Source: Dipylidium caninum
Lineage: Eukaryota; Platyhelminthes; Cestoda; Cyclophyllidea; Dipylidiidae
Assembly (NCBI GenBank): GCA_017562135.1
Contig: QEYB01001019.1
Span: 434,001-498,000, forward strand
Direction: 5' to 3'
DNA: 64,000 bases
The notes under the pieces are model-generated. The model saw only the letters and a list, made by a program, of their open reading frames with translations, was not told the DNA's origin and ran no database searches. Below, piece after piece: positions 43,901 through 57,324 of the stretch (positions within the stretch are counted from its first letter, which is position 1; each line of letters begins with the position of its first letter). Position numbers and translations under genes: made by a program.

Positions 43901-46900
43901 AATGAATTCTTATAGCCATATGGAAAACAGCGCTAAGGGTGAAACTTATTGGATAATTCTTTAAGGTTTCTAGCAATGCGACCCTAAATCCAGTTGCCCA
44001 GAGTCCGTATATACAACCTCATGGAATAGTTGTGTTTATAACCAAACTGCTCTGAGCAGCAGGACTTACATCATCGAGATTGGAAGCTGTAGCTGGTGGT
44101 CACCCTGCCCGAATTACCACTTTAGGAAAAAATAGGCGTAAACAAATGGCAAGATTTACGATATTCGTCAATTTAATAAACTGATGCGGCGATGCTAGAA
44201 AAAATTATTATTCTCAATTTTACTTTTCCGGAAAAAAAAATTGCCATTTCGGTAGAATCCACATTAGTGGGAAGTCAATGTGTTTGGAGAGCATGAAAGT
44301 TACCAACCTAGGGAGAAAACTCAAATCATCACGGACAAAATATCTGACTACCGCATTAAAATTGCGGAAAAAAAGGGCACCTCGTTTAATGTATGTTTTC
44401 ATAATGAGTCTGGCTGAAGCTCAGTGTAAATTGGTGAGCGGTGGACCTGAAGGAGGGGACACACGAACAAAGTGGAAAAACATGTTCCCATCAACAAAAA
44501 AGAAGTCGGAAACAGACGAAATGAACGGGAGGGGAGCAGCTCACGGGAGATCTCCGAACGTCTGCGCTTCGGCGTCCATACGCAGGCGGGCGTTGCCACA
44601 GCGGTGGGGGCAACACCGATTTGGCCCTTCATTTTGCGTCTGTCAATGGAGGGGCTAGGCAAGGGAGTGGCGGGGCGTTTGGGAAAACTGAAGGACCGAT
44701 TGCGCATCGTGGCAGGCCCTTGAGCCCGTATCGGCGGAGGCGGGGGCGGCGGTGATGCAGCAACCCATGCCCGTGGTCCTATGTCTGAGAGCTGAAGAGG
44801 AAAATAAACACACAGATGGTCCGTCCCACTTTGTAATGGCTTTGTAACCGTCATAAAACCAGACTTTCAACCCTTCTACCGTAACAGTTTTACTGCTATT
44901 TTTCGTTTGACTAAATGGGTTAATTATTCCTACCATTAGTTTAACAAATCTGGTCAACATTTTATAAAGTAAACCGAAAATTCCTAGATCTTGTTACTTA
45001 GCATAGAAAGTTTTAAATAACGTATTAAAGAGGAGAGGAAATTTTCGATGAAATACTTATTCCTTCGTCATGCCAGCCATTTAATAGAATTCAAGCCGAT
45101 ATGAGGAATTGAAATGAGAAAAAAAATTGAGAGAAGGCACAGATAACAGTTAAGTCTGGGTAAAGGGTACCAAGCGTTTTAGTAAACTGTTCTGTCTTTA
45201 GACAAAAACCGTTACCAATGCCTTTTGTTATACAGTGTCAACGGATCAACCTTAATAGCTAAGAATATCACTTGCATCAAGACTAAACAGCTTCTCCAAT
45301 TAGTGTGAAAATAATGATCAGGTTGTCAATGGTTCTTGAATGATCCCCAAATTTACTACGGGTTTCATCGAAGAAGGCGTCTATAAAAGATATCCTTTAC
45401 CTAGTCATTCGAGTTTATTTCCACGGACAGGGAACAACGCAACCGTCCTGCTTAGTAAGAATCAAACTGCATCCCAGTTTGTAAATACTCTCGTCAAGGG
45501 GGACTTGATTTCTACACCGTTGTAATATTGTGCATTTGCGATGGGACACTTACAAGTTTAATGAAACGTTAGCTACAAAAAAGTCCATCTACATACAAAC
45601 TATTTCCCTTTAAGATATACATGTACAGGTTTGAAGAAAATTACTGAGGGAGAAAAAGCATTTTGATGTTAATACTTGAAAGAGAAAAGTGAATGACATC
45701 ATAAACCCATCCCTTGAATGAAGCCTTCTCAGTTGTATTGTTAATGTGAAGGGAGAACAGTTTTTAATGAATGTCGTAGAAGTTATTTATGGTGAACCGT
45801 AAATCCAAGAGTCCCTTAAATTACTACCATTTGACATTTCACCGCGATTTAACAGTTTTAGGGGAACGGAGAAGATATGTTAGTTATTCCCGTAAGCAAT
45901 TCGTAAATTGAATTTATTGAATGAATAAAAAGATGTAACGGCAACTGACAATTTAGCTCATCCAGTCATATTGCTGAAAATATGGACTTAAACGCGAGAC
46001 AAAGTCAAACGTTGAAGGTATATACGAATCCTTTTAACAAAGCATTTTTTTGTGACAGGACGACTGCCCTTTGGGTTTACGTCAGGTAACTCCAGCAAAA
46101 TACTCAAGATAATCAGGGTAGGAATATGCACATTATCAAAAGAAAAGGGCCAAACCGTGGGCCGACTTTCAGTAAGATGATGTAAACTAGACCATTGTGT
46201 TCTCTAAACTAAAATTATGAACTTATCATGTAATGTTTCAAGTAGTTAAAATAAGTAGGAATGGAAATTGCAGAACGAAAATACTATGTTGGACCTTGGA
46301 GAAAAAAGTGCTCCGCTTTTCGTACTATCAGCAGGTAAATGTTACAAAGATAAGTGGCGTACATATGTTCGGTTGTAGGACGACAATCACCTTTAACTGC
46401 TATTTTTGGAATCAACTCCTCCCGATTCAAGGCATTCGGTAGGAGACGTGATACGACTAATTTGAATTTGATCTACAGGGTGAAGTCATCACATCATCTT
46501 CGTTTTTGTACCGCTGCTAATCATAAATCGGAGAAAACTCATTAATGCTGAAGCAGAGAAATAAAAACGGTGAGAACTGGAGGCGGTGCTCAAAAGGAGA
46601 ACACTGGAAAAACAAAGCATCTTTCGGAATAGATATTTAACCAGGGAAGCCTTCCGAGGTCCACAAATTTCAGCACTATTTTGATGATATGAAGCATTCT
46701 TCATGCTTATGGTCTCTCAGACCATCGTGAAGCTGGCAAGTCCTTTTATAATTCTTTTAGGGTAAAACGGTGCTTACAATACAGAGTAGTTGTTAACTTA
46801 CAGGACGAACTTTGGCAGTTTCCGACAAAATCTCAGTATCCACACTGAGTGGCGATATTTGGGATATGTGAGAGGGTGGATTTGGTTCATCGCCCTTTTT

Positions 46901-49900
46901 ATCAAAGACCAGACTGAGGAGGGAGAGGGGACAGACGTTGGGGTCGGTGTAGGAGTTGGGGAACAGAGGTGATTGAGGTGGAGGCAATTTGGCGGTCTGT
47001 GGAGATGACGCCTGACCAGCAGCCGCCCTTCGACGCTGAACTAGGTTGATTTGTTTCAACTGCAAGACAATTATGAAATAATGTATGACTGGAAAATGAA
47101 AGGGGACAGAGTTGATAGAATAAAAAATAAACCTGCATGGTCCTGATTTTTTTAGCTACAGGGTGTGTGTATGGTGTGCAGACAAAAATGCTCCGAAAGG
47201 CCACTTAGCCTTTAATCAATGGGAAAATGGTTAAACCAAATATATCGTTTCTCACAGACAGACTAACCAGAACATTTTATGGTTGATTGTGCAAAAGATT
47301 GTAATGACAAAAAATAGAAAGCAACCGTGCTACATCATATGTTGTCCTATAAACAACAAATATGGAGAAGGTCTGAGTGCCGGTTCCGAACCAATGATGT
47401 GTCGGAAAAATTTCTGCCCATCAAATCACGGAAAAGTTAAAAATGTCTTAGAAAAAGGCGTAGAACAACACCATGTCACCATTCATTGTGGCTATTCGCT
47501 TCATTTGGTCCACATCGGCTTGTCCATGCGCAAAATTAAAAGACAAGAACATTACGCGGCTGATAGACACACATGAGAGTCAAGCTGCGCAAATCCGAAG
47601 CGCATTTCACAGGAAGGACAGTTTGCCCGAGGTGATGTCACGACATTGGTCGGATGTGTTTAACACTTCTCTCTTCTCCTCTTCCATTACTTTACTTCCC
47701 CCTTCTTTTCAATGAAGCTACACCAACTGATTTCGACTAAGCCGAATAAGGCGCTTTGACCATTCAGCTTCAATTTCAAACACTTTCACTCACCAGGACA
47801 TACCTTTTTATCATACCTTGACATTGTTACTATAATTACAAATTTAATACAGTGGTAGTGTAAGTGACTGTGCAATCACCACATATTTAGTGATTGGATG
47901 GGCGAAGCTCCTTGGAAGTACACTAAAAACATTAGTTAAAAGTAATCCGCTTGTAAGAGGTAACTAGGCTATAGATTTCCTTCCGCAATCACAATACGAG
48001 ACAGAAAGAGGGAGCGAGGGTGAGGATTCGGTGAAAAGGCTAGACTTGGCAGGAGGGAATATGCGCAAACCGAATGGAGGCCGGATGCGATGCGATGCGA
48101 TGCGATGCGATGCGATGCGATGCGATGCGACGGCGGAGAGGTGTAGTACGTGTGCAACTCTACGGGCTGAATGGGCTGGTCCCGATTGAGGACAGTGGCG
48201 GCAAGTTGATTGGTCGGTTGGCGCACCGGAGTGCGCCATTAACTTGCCGATTTTGCCAATATGGCGGATTTTCTGGAACAGCCTTGGCGATTCAACAAGA
48301 AAGCCCGAAAAGAGTTTAGCCGATCAAGGGAATAAGCCATTTAAAAAAACCACAATTGTGGGGCGCGTGGTACAGATTAGACGAGTGTACACATTAGCCT
48401 TTGCTAATGGAAGGAAGTGTTAATATCAAAGTAAATTTGGTCTATGGGCCGATAATCGAGATCTCACTAAGACCAGAGAAGTAAAGTGTCAATTTCAACC
48501 AAAAATAAAGACATATAATTAACTTGAGTCACCGAGCAATCGCATTAAAACACAAAGTATAGTAGTCTTTCATCGCTAATTCTAGTAATTCATGGAGTGT
48601 TTAGGGCCAAATGCATGGATACTCGCTTTTCAAGCTCCAAATAATCGTCAAGATTAAACGATGGACACGTCCGGATCACCGTTTTTGCCTTACAATAAAC
48701 ACAAACCATTTGCGATATTATGCCACACTGAGTCTTTCGATTCACAATGACAAGATATATTTGTGCCTTAAATTAACCTTAAACCTTAACCTTAAACACG
48801 TATAACAGCATGTATCAAACAACTGCGGTGACAAATGTTGTGAGTCCAATGACAGGTTCTACGGAGCGAAATAAAAGTCCTACATCTGAACCGGGTCAGT
48901 GACAATAGAGCACAACTCCGGAAATTTAAAAAGTCTCAAAAGGCACTAATGCTGCAATGATAGAAGGCTGATAACGGGAAAGATAATTAGAAGATCCGAG
49001 CTGATAGCTAAATTCTACAATTTGGCATGACTAGAGCTCATATAAATAAGGAGTATCACACCTCTTCCATTAACTGCCCAACCTTAACTAACTTTCGTCT
49101 GGACATTTAATTTGAGGCGTAATGGTGGGTTGGATGAGAACTAATCTAATCTTAACTGTAACTCAAATGCTCACTTTCCGCTTGCACTGGGCGAGATTTT
49201 TGCCAACAGAGGCCAATTGATCTGCCAGTTCTTTGCCCCTAGCCGTAGGGTAACGCAGGAATGCTAAAGCTTTCCATTCAGGTAGGCAGAGAAGGTGACG
49301 AAAAACGGGGGAAAATGAAGGCTCTGCCAATGGTAGGCTACGATAAAAATCCGACAAAGCAAAAGATGCGGTCAGAGAGTCCATCATGTTTGCTCTCATT
49401 TCAGTAGACCCTGTGGCCTGTCCCTCTATCTTCTCCTTATTGACAGTCTCAACAGCTGCTATCTCCCTCACTTTTTCTGCCACCACCGACGCCGCCGCCA
49501 TGGCCTCCGCTTCTGCCGCATCTTCTTCGAAAAGGATATTCCGGGGGGCGGTGTAGAGGTCCAAAGGATGCGCGAAAATACATACAGCAGCGTCAAGGAA
49601 ATCCTCCACCTTTCTCAATAACCGTTTTGAGTGCGCAACGCCGGCGTCTACGAGATTGAAGTCGGGGGAATCGGACAGTGCTGCCTGAGGTTTCATGGAG
49701 AGATCAAGGGGAGAATTCGCGTCTAATGAATCATCCATAAAAAACAAAGAGAAGACAAAAGACAACATCACAATCGGAATAGACAGAGCTTGTGAATACA
49801 AACATTTCCAATCGTTCGGTTGACGTTTATTGTTTGGCTATACAACGAAAGGTCTTTGTGAGGATACCTCATATAGTGTTTACACAACGGGTGAAAGACG

Positions 49901-51346
49901 GAACAAAAAGCGGACCTAATCACCCCAGACACCCTCACTCAAACGCAACAGGAGTGTATAGAAAGGCGTGTAGCGGCGAAATGTCATCCTCAACAAAGGA
50001 TTCACGCACACCCACACACAGTTGTACAAAAAACTCGAGTGTCAGCGGCCTTCTTGCAGTTCTCCAAATAGCGGCCAGCAGAGGCGGGATAACCGAGGTT
50101 CAGAACAAATATTCAAATCATTTTAACTTGTCTGAAAGTAATGCATACACAAGCTGGGCCTGCGCTATTAATTCAGGTATTTTAGACCTTTCCTTTTAAG
50201 TCGTAAGCGCCGAGGTATATCGAGTTTAGAAGTGAACGTGGGTAGACAAATTTAGAAAGTAGGTTGTTTGTCAAAAAAATTAACACATTTGTATGGTGGT
50301 GAATCGGAGGGGGCGAGCTGAAGCACCGTTTGAACTCGAGATAAATGTCCTCAGTTCGTCTGAGAAGGCCTCAGAAAGTGAGAGAGTTAGACTCGTAACC
50401 GCGTTTTGGGATTGTGGTTTTAACCAAGGAAATTCTACTCCTCATTTCTCACGCAAGTTAAAAATTTCTACGAATTTTCTTCAGATTTAAGAGCAACATC
50501 GTTCAACACCGTAGGCTGTTTAAATTCACGTATATGTATAGCCTTTTCTCGATAGCACTAGGCTTAAAATGCTCAACCGTTACACTATCTCTTACGTTAT
50601 TACCACGTGGAGATTAAATTAATGTTATTTTCATAGGACAGACTTCCGTTTCTTAAATCTAGTTGTAAGAATTGCCGTTTGACACTTTAGTTAAAATAAC
50701 CTTGACTTTTATAGCGTCGTAAACATCCCAAACGTGAGAAAAAAAGGAACGGGCTCCGACTGCAACGAAACGAGTGAAAAGTATAAACATGATACAAAAA
50801 AGAAAGCTAGGATGCTAATTTTTACCTAAAGGGGAGCGATAACAACAAAATGATAAACAAAAAACGAAAGGGAAGACTAAAATAACTTGCTAACAGTCAA
50901 AAAAATGCTAAAAAAGTAGGAACAAATTAAAACAGATCTGTCTAGTAAATATAGACCGATTTGGATCAGAAAAGAGAGAAACCCCTTCAACTCTAAAATG
51001 GAGACAAACCCACAGCACTTGGGGCTAATACGAAATGCAACAGTGTTTGGCGTGGCTATGGAAATAAACACTCTTTAAGAGAGAGACGAGAAAGAAAGTT
51101 ACCTGGAACTTGCGTGCCATAAAGGCTTCGTGATTCGATAGGTTCCAAGCCATCTCCTCCTTCTCGTCTACCTGAGTTCAGGGATGGAACATTCGCCAAT
51201 GACAGTAGTGGCGGTGATGACGGTAACGATAACACCGGGTTGAAAGACGAGCGGTCCTCGAAGTGATTGGCGCTGTGGCAACAGCTATACTGGCTGTGGA
51301 CAGTGAGGTCGATGAGGTCATTGGACGTCAGTGCATGGGATAGCAT
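34971..51346 (-). CDS. TNRC18/BAHCC1-like: BAHCC1/TNRC18 (winged eye)-like protein with tandem Tudor and BAH domains
   Basis: Large chromatin reader/corepressor family; in vertebrates the BAH domain reads methylated H3 (K27me3 for BAHCC1, K9me3 for TNRC18). Exons (minus): 51103-51346, 49175-49722, 46802-47059, 44545-44791, 43236-43402, 41616-41952, 39517-39879, 37634-37920, 36474-36661, 34971-35379; phases agree and give 1015 aa, against well over 2000 in vertebrates. The tandem Tudor (about 585-775) shows LRVLLIEDTHLRAGTLYLE, LQQAVLEVVP, LPPGTRVCAAWS and IDFDDGDHREVPLHRIRMLP. The BAH domain (about 830-940) shows VVRLGDAVKFNSG, YLGEIKFICA and WFYCPEE; the end has YFVAGKFDPLTGRV, like TNRC18 YYLAGTYEPTTG. 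SPLDLSMKP near residue 85 is a PxDLS motif. Doubts: the start may lie further upstream, and the donor at 37634 (GAG/GTTTCT) could instead be 37615 with a missed exon. Confidence 0.88.
35883..35908. repeat. 13-base tandem duplication in an intron
   Basis: CGCCCTAAAGGGA occurs twice head to tail inside the intron between the two BAH exons. CCCTAAAGGG is itself nearly palindromic. No function is evident. Confidence 0.85.
39709..39770 (-). repeat. Gly-codon-rich tract inside the tandem Tudor region
   Basis: GGT/GGC repeats on the minus strand (plus strand CACCACCACCGCCGCCGCCA and onward) encode about 11 consecutive Gly after a Gly/Ala/Ser stretch. It lies between the two Tudor units, in an exon whose borders are phase-consistent, so it is a flexible coding insertion rather than intron sequence. 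Confidence 0.8.
41251..41296. repeat. Perfect 23-base tandem duplication in an intron
   Basis: The unit beginning TATAAAATTCATTCAATGTG occurs twice without mismatch in the intron between 39880 and 41615. It looks like a recent local duplication. Confidence 0.9.
43886..43909. repeat. Tetranucleotide microsatellite (TGAA)n
   Basis: About five and a half units of GAAT/TGAA, in the intron between exons 43236-43402 and 44545-44791 of the BAHCC1/TNRC18-like gene. Confidence 0.85.
48084..48131. repeat. Pentanucleotide microsatellite (GATGC)n
   Basis: GATGC is repeated about nine and a half times without interruption, in a GC-rich patch of the intron between 47060 and 49174. The repeat-driven frames on both strands (DAMRC, ASHRI patterns) are not genes. 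Confidence 0.95.
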
Positions 51347-51354
51347 GATGTAAA

Positions 51355-51397
51355 TACTGCTGCTGCTGCTGGTGGGGGTGGTGGTGGTACCGCGACG
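51355..51397 (-). repeat. CAG/CCA trinucleotide runs next to the first exon of the BAHCC1/TNRC18-like gene
   Basis: The plus strand has CTGCTGCTGCTGCTGG, then GGTGG repeats. On the minus strand it would read as Ser, Ala or Pro runs in different frames. It lies directly upstream of the chosen ATG at 51346; the frame of the ATG closes at a TGA further upstream. Confidence 0.75.
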
Positions 51398-54300
51398 GAG
51401 CCATCAACACTGTCACCATAGCTGTTTACCGTTAGACTGTCCACCAAGCGGGAGAGAGAAAGGAGAAATAGTATATAGGGGAGAAATGGCATGACCTGCT
51501 TCACCTTTAAGAGGTAAGCCCGCAAAGTTTAAGGGCTTCCGTCATACACTAATGGGAGCCGCGGATGGACTAATCACACAAGTGGTGGCAGCCAGAACGA
51601 AAGGTGGACCCAGTCGGCCCAAATACTCTCACCCAAACACAACAGCAGTACCGAAAGGACATATAGAAAGACATAACATTCAGGGCTTTCAGGCGCAACA
51701 AATACGATGTGGTGCAGCACGCTCAGGTCAGTACAAATCACTCATCTTAACGTTTAGTTAAGGTGAGGAACATTATCCGCATGTGGCGCCTAATCCTTGG
51801 ATCGCAGAGGTCAAAGAAAAAGGCGGAAGTGCCCGTGAAAAAATTTACTACTGCAAGACATTTTGATCTAAAATTGACTTGTACGAGAAGCCCCGCAATT
51901 TGATTAATAAGGTAAGTGTCCGTTATTTCGAGGCCTCTCTAACAGTCTCGCTGGTGAGAGTTTTAAGCACAAATCGGAAGAGGGTTCTACGTCACGTGAC
52001 ATGAGATTGTTAAATGGGCTAAATTACATTCCCGCACTAGGCGGGAAACCATGAAACGGGCGTTTCTGAGATAAATACGTTGTAACGTGCGCTAGATATT
52101 TACATTTATAAATGTTGGAGGTCTTCTTCTTAATCAATTCTTAAAATTCTTCCGCGTTTGTAACCCATTTTTATTTCACTTTCTCCCGAAACCAGATAGA
52201 AACAAAATGTGATTTACGTCGACTTTTCCTGAATGGGTTCAAATCTAATTATAGCGCAGTTCATCAAGCCTCGAAAAACATTTAGGAGGCATTCGGAGAT
52301 GGATCCGCCAATGTAAAATAGGCTCAATACCGAATTCAGAAATTTCTTTCCGACAACTTTAAACCACCGACCCATGTTAATAACGAGGACGACTGTGGAA
52401 GCCCCATTCCGAACAGACACTATTCGTGAACTCGGGTCTGAACTAGGAAATGGCGATAAACACGGCAGGGCTGTGTTGAAACCCCTGCGTACAATGAGTG
52501 ATAAGACGAAAAAAAATAGGACCCGTACGTGTCTGCCGTACGAACTGACGCAAGTGCAGATAGTCGAGCGACCGCTTCAAGAGCAAGTGCGCATCTTCGT
52601 TGCTTCCTTCGTCGTTTCGACACCAAATCATCAACTAGTGATGAAAAATGTGGCTTTCATATGATAATTTAAAACGATAAAGCAAATGGGTAGATAAGAA
52701 TACACCCCTTAAGCGAAAATTTCATTAAAAGAGCATTATGGAGCGTCCAAGGGGTGAACACCCATTATTCCTTCCTCTAATACGACCAGACGAAACCATA
52801 ACAGCGGCAGAATCCCATTGCCGCGAAAAAAGTGATGCCATGCACGAGAAGAAACTGAGGGGGAAAAACCACCAGCATTGCTCAACCGGCATGGCGCGAT
52901 AATAGCGCACGGCGACCACATAAAGCTTCAATTACTGTTGACAAATTAACCAACTTCTCTACAAGATGACTTTTTACCGCTTTTCCGAATTCGTCCGATA
53001 TTTCACCGCCGGTTTATTGCCTTTATCGCAATCACAGTTGTTTTGAGAAAAATATATAATACGACCTTTAAAATGACATTATGAGAGACTTTGAGTCGTT
53101 TTTTAACTTTAAAAATAGAGATTTTCCCCAAAAGGCATATATAATGTCAATGGAAGTTATTTCAATTGCATATAGCAGGTAGTGTGGACAAATTGAGCTC
53201 TTTGTTTTCTACTTACATTAAACACCCGTTTCAAATTTTCCACTTTAATGAGAGACTCCGATCAGCACGCATGTTCATCTTGTGTTTCACTGTGTGTCTA
53301 CACTAATGATTAATACATTAGATGGTTTTTTTCTAAACAAAGAAATTACTCGTCGGTGGTAGGCGTTTTCGCTATCGGGTAGAAAGAAACACGAAAAAAA
53401 AGACACCACTCAGTGGGGTTGGTAAAGCCGGTGGTCTTCCCTCCGTAGCTATTCAGGGAAGAAAAACCCGAATGAATGAAGTGATTCCGAAATTAATGCA
53501 AAAAAGCTACTCGTCTGTCTTAAATGATGATGCATTTTACGGCAGTCGTTTGCACGGGTTGAAATTTAAGTGTTGTATACTTTAGCAACAGTTTATTAGA
53601 AAAACTATTTAATGGAATTGAAAAATGCCTACTGAATTTTGAAAAGGCCCCCCTCACGTCTCCTTTTGTTGCTTTTCTCTCCACTATGTTAACTCGTAAA
53701 TACCGGTAGTCTGTGGCATCACCGTACAAAATTTTGCTGTTTATGATGTAAAAAATGAGGACGCTCGCAATACATCACCAACGTCACCGTACAAGCGGCC
53801 AGTGTGTAAGTCTTAGTCCGGAATTGGCACTAGTGGAGAAGAAAGCGAAAGAGCAGTGAATCCTCATAAATGGGCTACTAATGTCACTTCAAAGGAGGAA
53901 GTAAGTGGGCTGGAAGGAGCGCCGGCGTGAGAGAGGGGCAAAGAGGACGGATAAACGCACCCGCCCCCCTTGCTGGCGTTTGTTGTGGGGCAAATGAGTG
54001 GAGAAAATTAGACGTACTTTAAAGTGTCCATAAAATTTATGCGTAGTTTGTGTAATGCTTAGCCGCAGCGCCTTTTTTTCACTGTCTTATTTGAGTTATT
54101 TTTGTATGTCTCAATGATGGGAAAGGCTTTGAATTTCGGCGCGGTCAGCAAATATTACCTTAACACAGTGAAACCAAACAATCTTAAACAATGGCATGGA
54201 TTAGTCTGCCAACTAAACCGAAGATAAGGTGAACTTTTGCCTATGTCGACCCCAGATGTGGGCACATATGACAGAGAAGAATGAATCTTGGAAACTATTT

Positions 54301-57300
54301 CCCATACATGTAGACTGCATATCCTCCTTTGAGGCCGATGAATTATGCAAATCGCTTTCGAAAACCATCAACCACAGCAAGCAACGCTCCCGGAAGAACC
54401 ATCAAAGTCTAGCCGACGCGACAGTTAAAGTAGGTTTAGCTAATCTATTACAGAATTAATCTTGGTGAGAAGACGGCATTTCTTAGCAAAAGGCCACCGT
54501 ACACTCAAGCTAAGCTAACATTTCCCCGGTGATGCGCATTATTCTTATTAAAGGGAGCCCTAGCAACGAGTATCTATAATTTTTAAAATAAATCCTTGAG
54601 TTTAGCTCCCCTAGCTCTGAAAGTGACAGTGAAGCAAGTGGCCAATTGTCTTCACACAAGAATACTGCTGCTATAGTGAGATTATTTAGGAGACAGTGAT
54701 AAAGGTGAAACAACAACTTACGGGATTCCCTGGGTCTGCGCGGTAAGAGGTCGGAAATTTAGTCGGGAAGGAATGTCTAAAGATACACAAAACAGACAAA
54801 TATCAGTGGGTTAAGATCGCCTTGGTTACATCTAGCCTAGCTCTGTGATGTGTGCTAAGGCCCTGAAAAATCTCGGTTGCAGGACTTGCATCTTTGCCAA
54901 TGGGGGACGCTCAACTGTCGAAATGTTAGCCCACCTTCAAAAATAAGCAGTCACCTCAATCCTAGTCCCCTTGCAGAACGCTTGGATGGTCTAGTGGCAC
55001 TAATCTTTACACTTCTTCGTCTGTTACTAATCAGTACTGACTGTCACGACTCTTTGACATTTATTCAAGGTAAAGTCAGGTCAAATCAAACAATAACGAT
55101 GTTATACCAACGGGTGGGTCTTTTGAGACGAAGTTGTCTCTTTTCTAAAATAAGCGGAACGGAATCAACTACATTTAAGCTAATGTGCTACAGTAAATTG
55201 GGGCCTTTCATCAAAATCGGAAACAAGTTTTCCTCCTTCCTTCCAAATATGGCAAAGATTTTGCTGTTAGAAAAAAAGGTAAATGGTTTCATGTTGAAAG
55301 CAATCCAACGCATTAGTGTGGGACAAGGGAGAAGTAAAAAAAACCCCGACCCAATGTATGAAAAACCGTAAGTGTTCCTTCACAAATCACTGAGTATTGT
55401 GCAGAGTTTTCTAGCACATGAACACAGGTCTAGTTTTCTTAATTGGTTTAAAGAGAACAAAAAAGAGGGCGACAAGTGGAAAGAACACGAGAAAAAAGTG
55501 TCCAAAACACTCGATTGTCTCGAGAGAACATTACTTGATTGTGTACAAGCAGCCCTGTAAACACACACCCTCATGCAACGCAGTCCGTAGTCAGTGTCAG
55601 TGAATCACTGGAAAGGTGACTTGTGGGATGTTGCGTCATTTACGTCTCACTCATGGTTGCTAATTTTGGAGAGTGAATTAAAAGCAGCCTCCCCTCTATA
55701 AAGCGGAAAGAGGCGGAATGGGGAAAATGCGAAAAAGAGAATTATGGGTGTATATAGTTCATTGAAAATAATCAAGAGAAGCCCACATTGCCGGTGGAAA
55801 TGCCTTGAATCATCACCCCACTGCAAGTGGCCAATGTAAATCTAAATACGCTTCGCATACATGGGTGATTTTTCCTAAGGGAGCTACGCAAGCCTTTTCT
55901 ATGCGAGGTTCAACGCGGCCAAGTCAACTTGGATGTCGTTTAGTGGCCAAATTAAGCAAATTTTGCTAGGGGAATAGATAGAATTCCGTGAACTAGTACT
56001 CCTACTAAAGAAGATTTAAACCAGTTCCTAAATATGTTAGTCATTTTCAGGTGTCTAGAATTCGCCCTAACGGGGGGAAGTTATGGCGATTTAAAAAAAA
56101 TAGCCCAGAAATTGAAACACAGAAGCAGAGCAAAAAGGAATTTGTTGATGCGATATGTTGTTCTTGCTGCATTAGATGCAATTATTATAAAAGTAAGGCA
56201 ATAATAACATGTGTAGAGATAAGTGGGGAAATCTTCACGGTTCTGGGACGTCTACTTCATTAGCCTGAGGTAAACGGATGCAGGGAAGACAGGCAATAAC
56301 AAAACAGTCCCGGCGGTAAAAGTCGAGGGGCTATCGCACTCCAGGTCCATGGGAAAAGGGATTGCACCTTTATATCTAACGATAAAGCCAAGTGAACACT
56401 TTATCCTTCATATTCACTGCCCAACAGTTAAAGTATACCAGAGAAGTAAATATGCGTAAGCATTTTATGTAAAACCATTACAACTTAAATTCAAGTTTGT
56501 GCACTAAATACGTCGGCTTAAAAGCAAAAAAACAAAGCACTTATTCACCCGTAATTTACAGTGCTATTTCTGTCTCAATAAAATATATCGTCAGAAAGAC
56601 GGGGAGACGATTAAAACACCTTTATTCACAGCGCCATTATTATGCAAGACACCAATCTAGGCACAGGAGAATGTTTTTGACAGGTGGAGGAGCCTGATAA
56701 ATGAGACTTTGGTACCATCCAAACAACCAGGTTCAAAGAGTTTTTTGACAAATAATTTTTAGGTAATTTAATTCTGTCCAGAAGGGAGTTACTCTGTTCG
56801 CTCAATGAAACTAGCACATTTTTTAAGAAAGAGTAAAATGAAAAAGTAGTGGAGAACAAAAGCTTTTGCGAAGCGCACTTTCACGATAAAGTGAGGCAAC
56901 ATTAAGGCCTGACATTTATCCACTTTTCAGTCTAAGTGGAAGGCTGTGGTTCTCACGAGCCGCAGTCTACATACTTGGTGATTTTAATATTTTCCAATTC
57001 TATATGCTAACTGTGAAACGGACAAAAAGCTGAATGAAAAAGGTAGTGTAAATATTTGGAGCAAGGAGACCGATGTTACCTGCAAACGTGATCATCCGCA
57101 TTTAAATTTTTTTTATACTTTAAAAAGCATGGTCACTTTCCTGTCTGGGTAAACTTATTTTAACGGACTTATTGCGATGAATTGTCCCCAAAAGACCTGA
57201 TGAATCGAGTTTAAACTGCACATTACGTGAACTTAAAGAGGAAGCCGCAAGTGGAGAACGAATTACGCCACCAAAGCGGTGGTGGCGGTGGTAACACATG

Positions 57301-57324
57301 CCGAGTGCAAGATCCCCCGTTGAA

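Noticed and set aside
47964..48319. Overlapping repeat-rich frames (RIASH, DAMRC patterns)
   Set aside because: They are generated by the GATGC microsatellite and shared by both strands.
54877..55371. 164-codon plus-strand frame in the gene-poor region
   Set aside because: No recognisable domain, AT-rich, no convincing splice partners; composition is like the flanks. A chance frame cannot be excluded.
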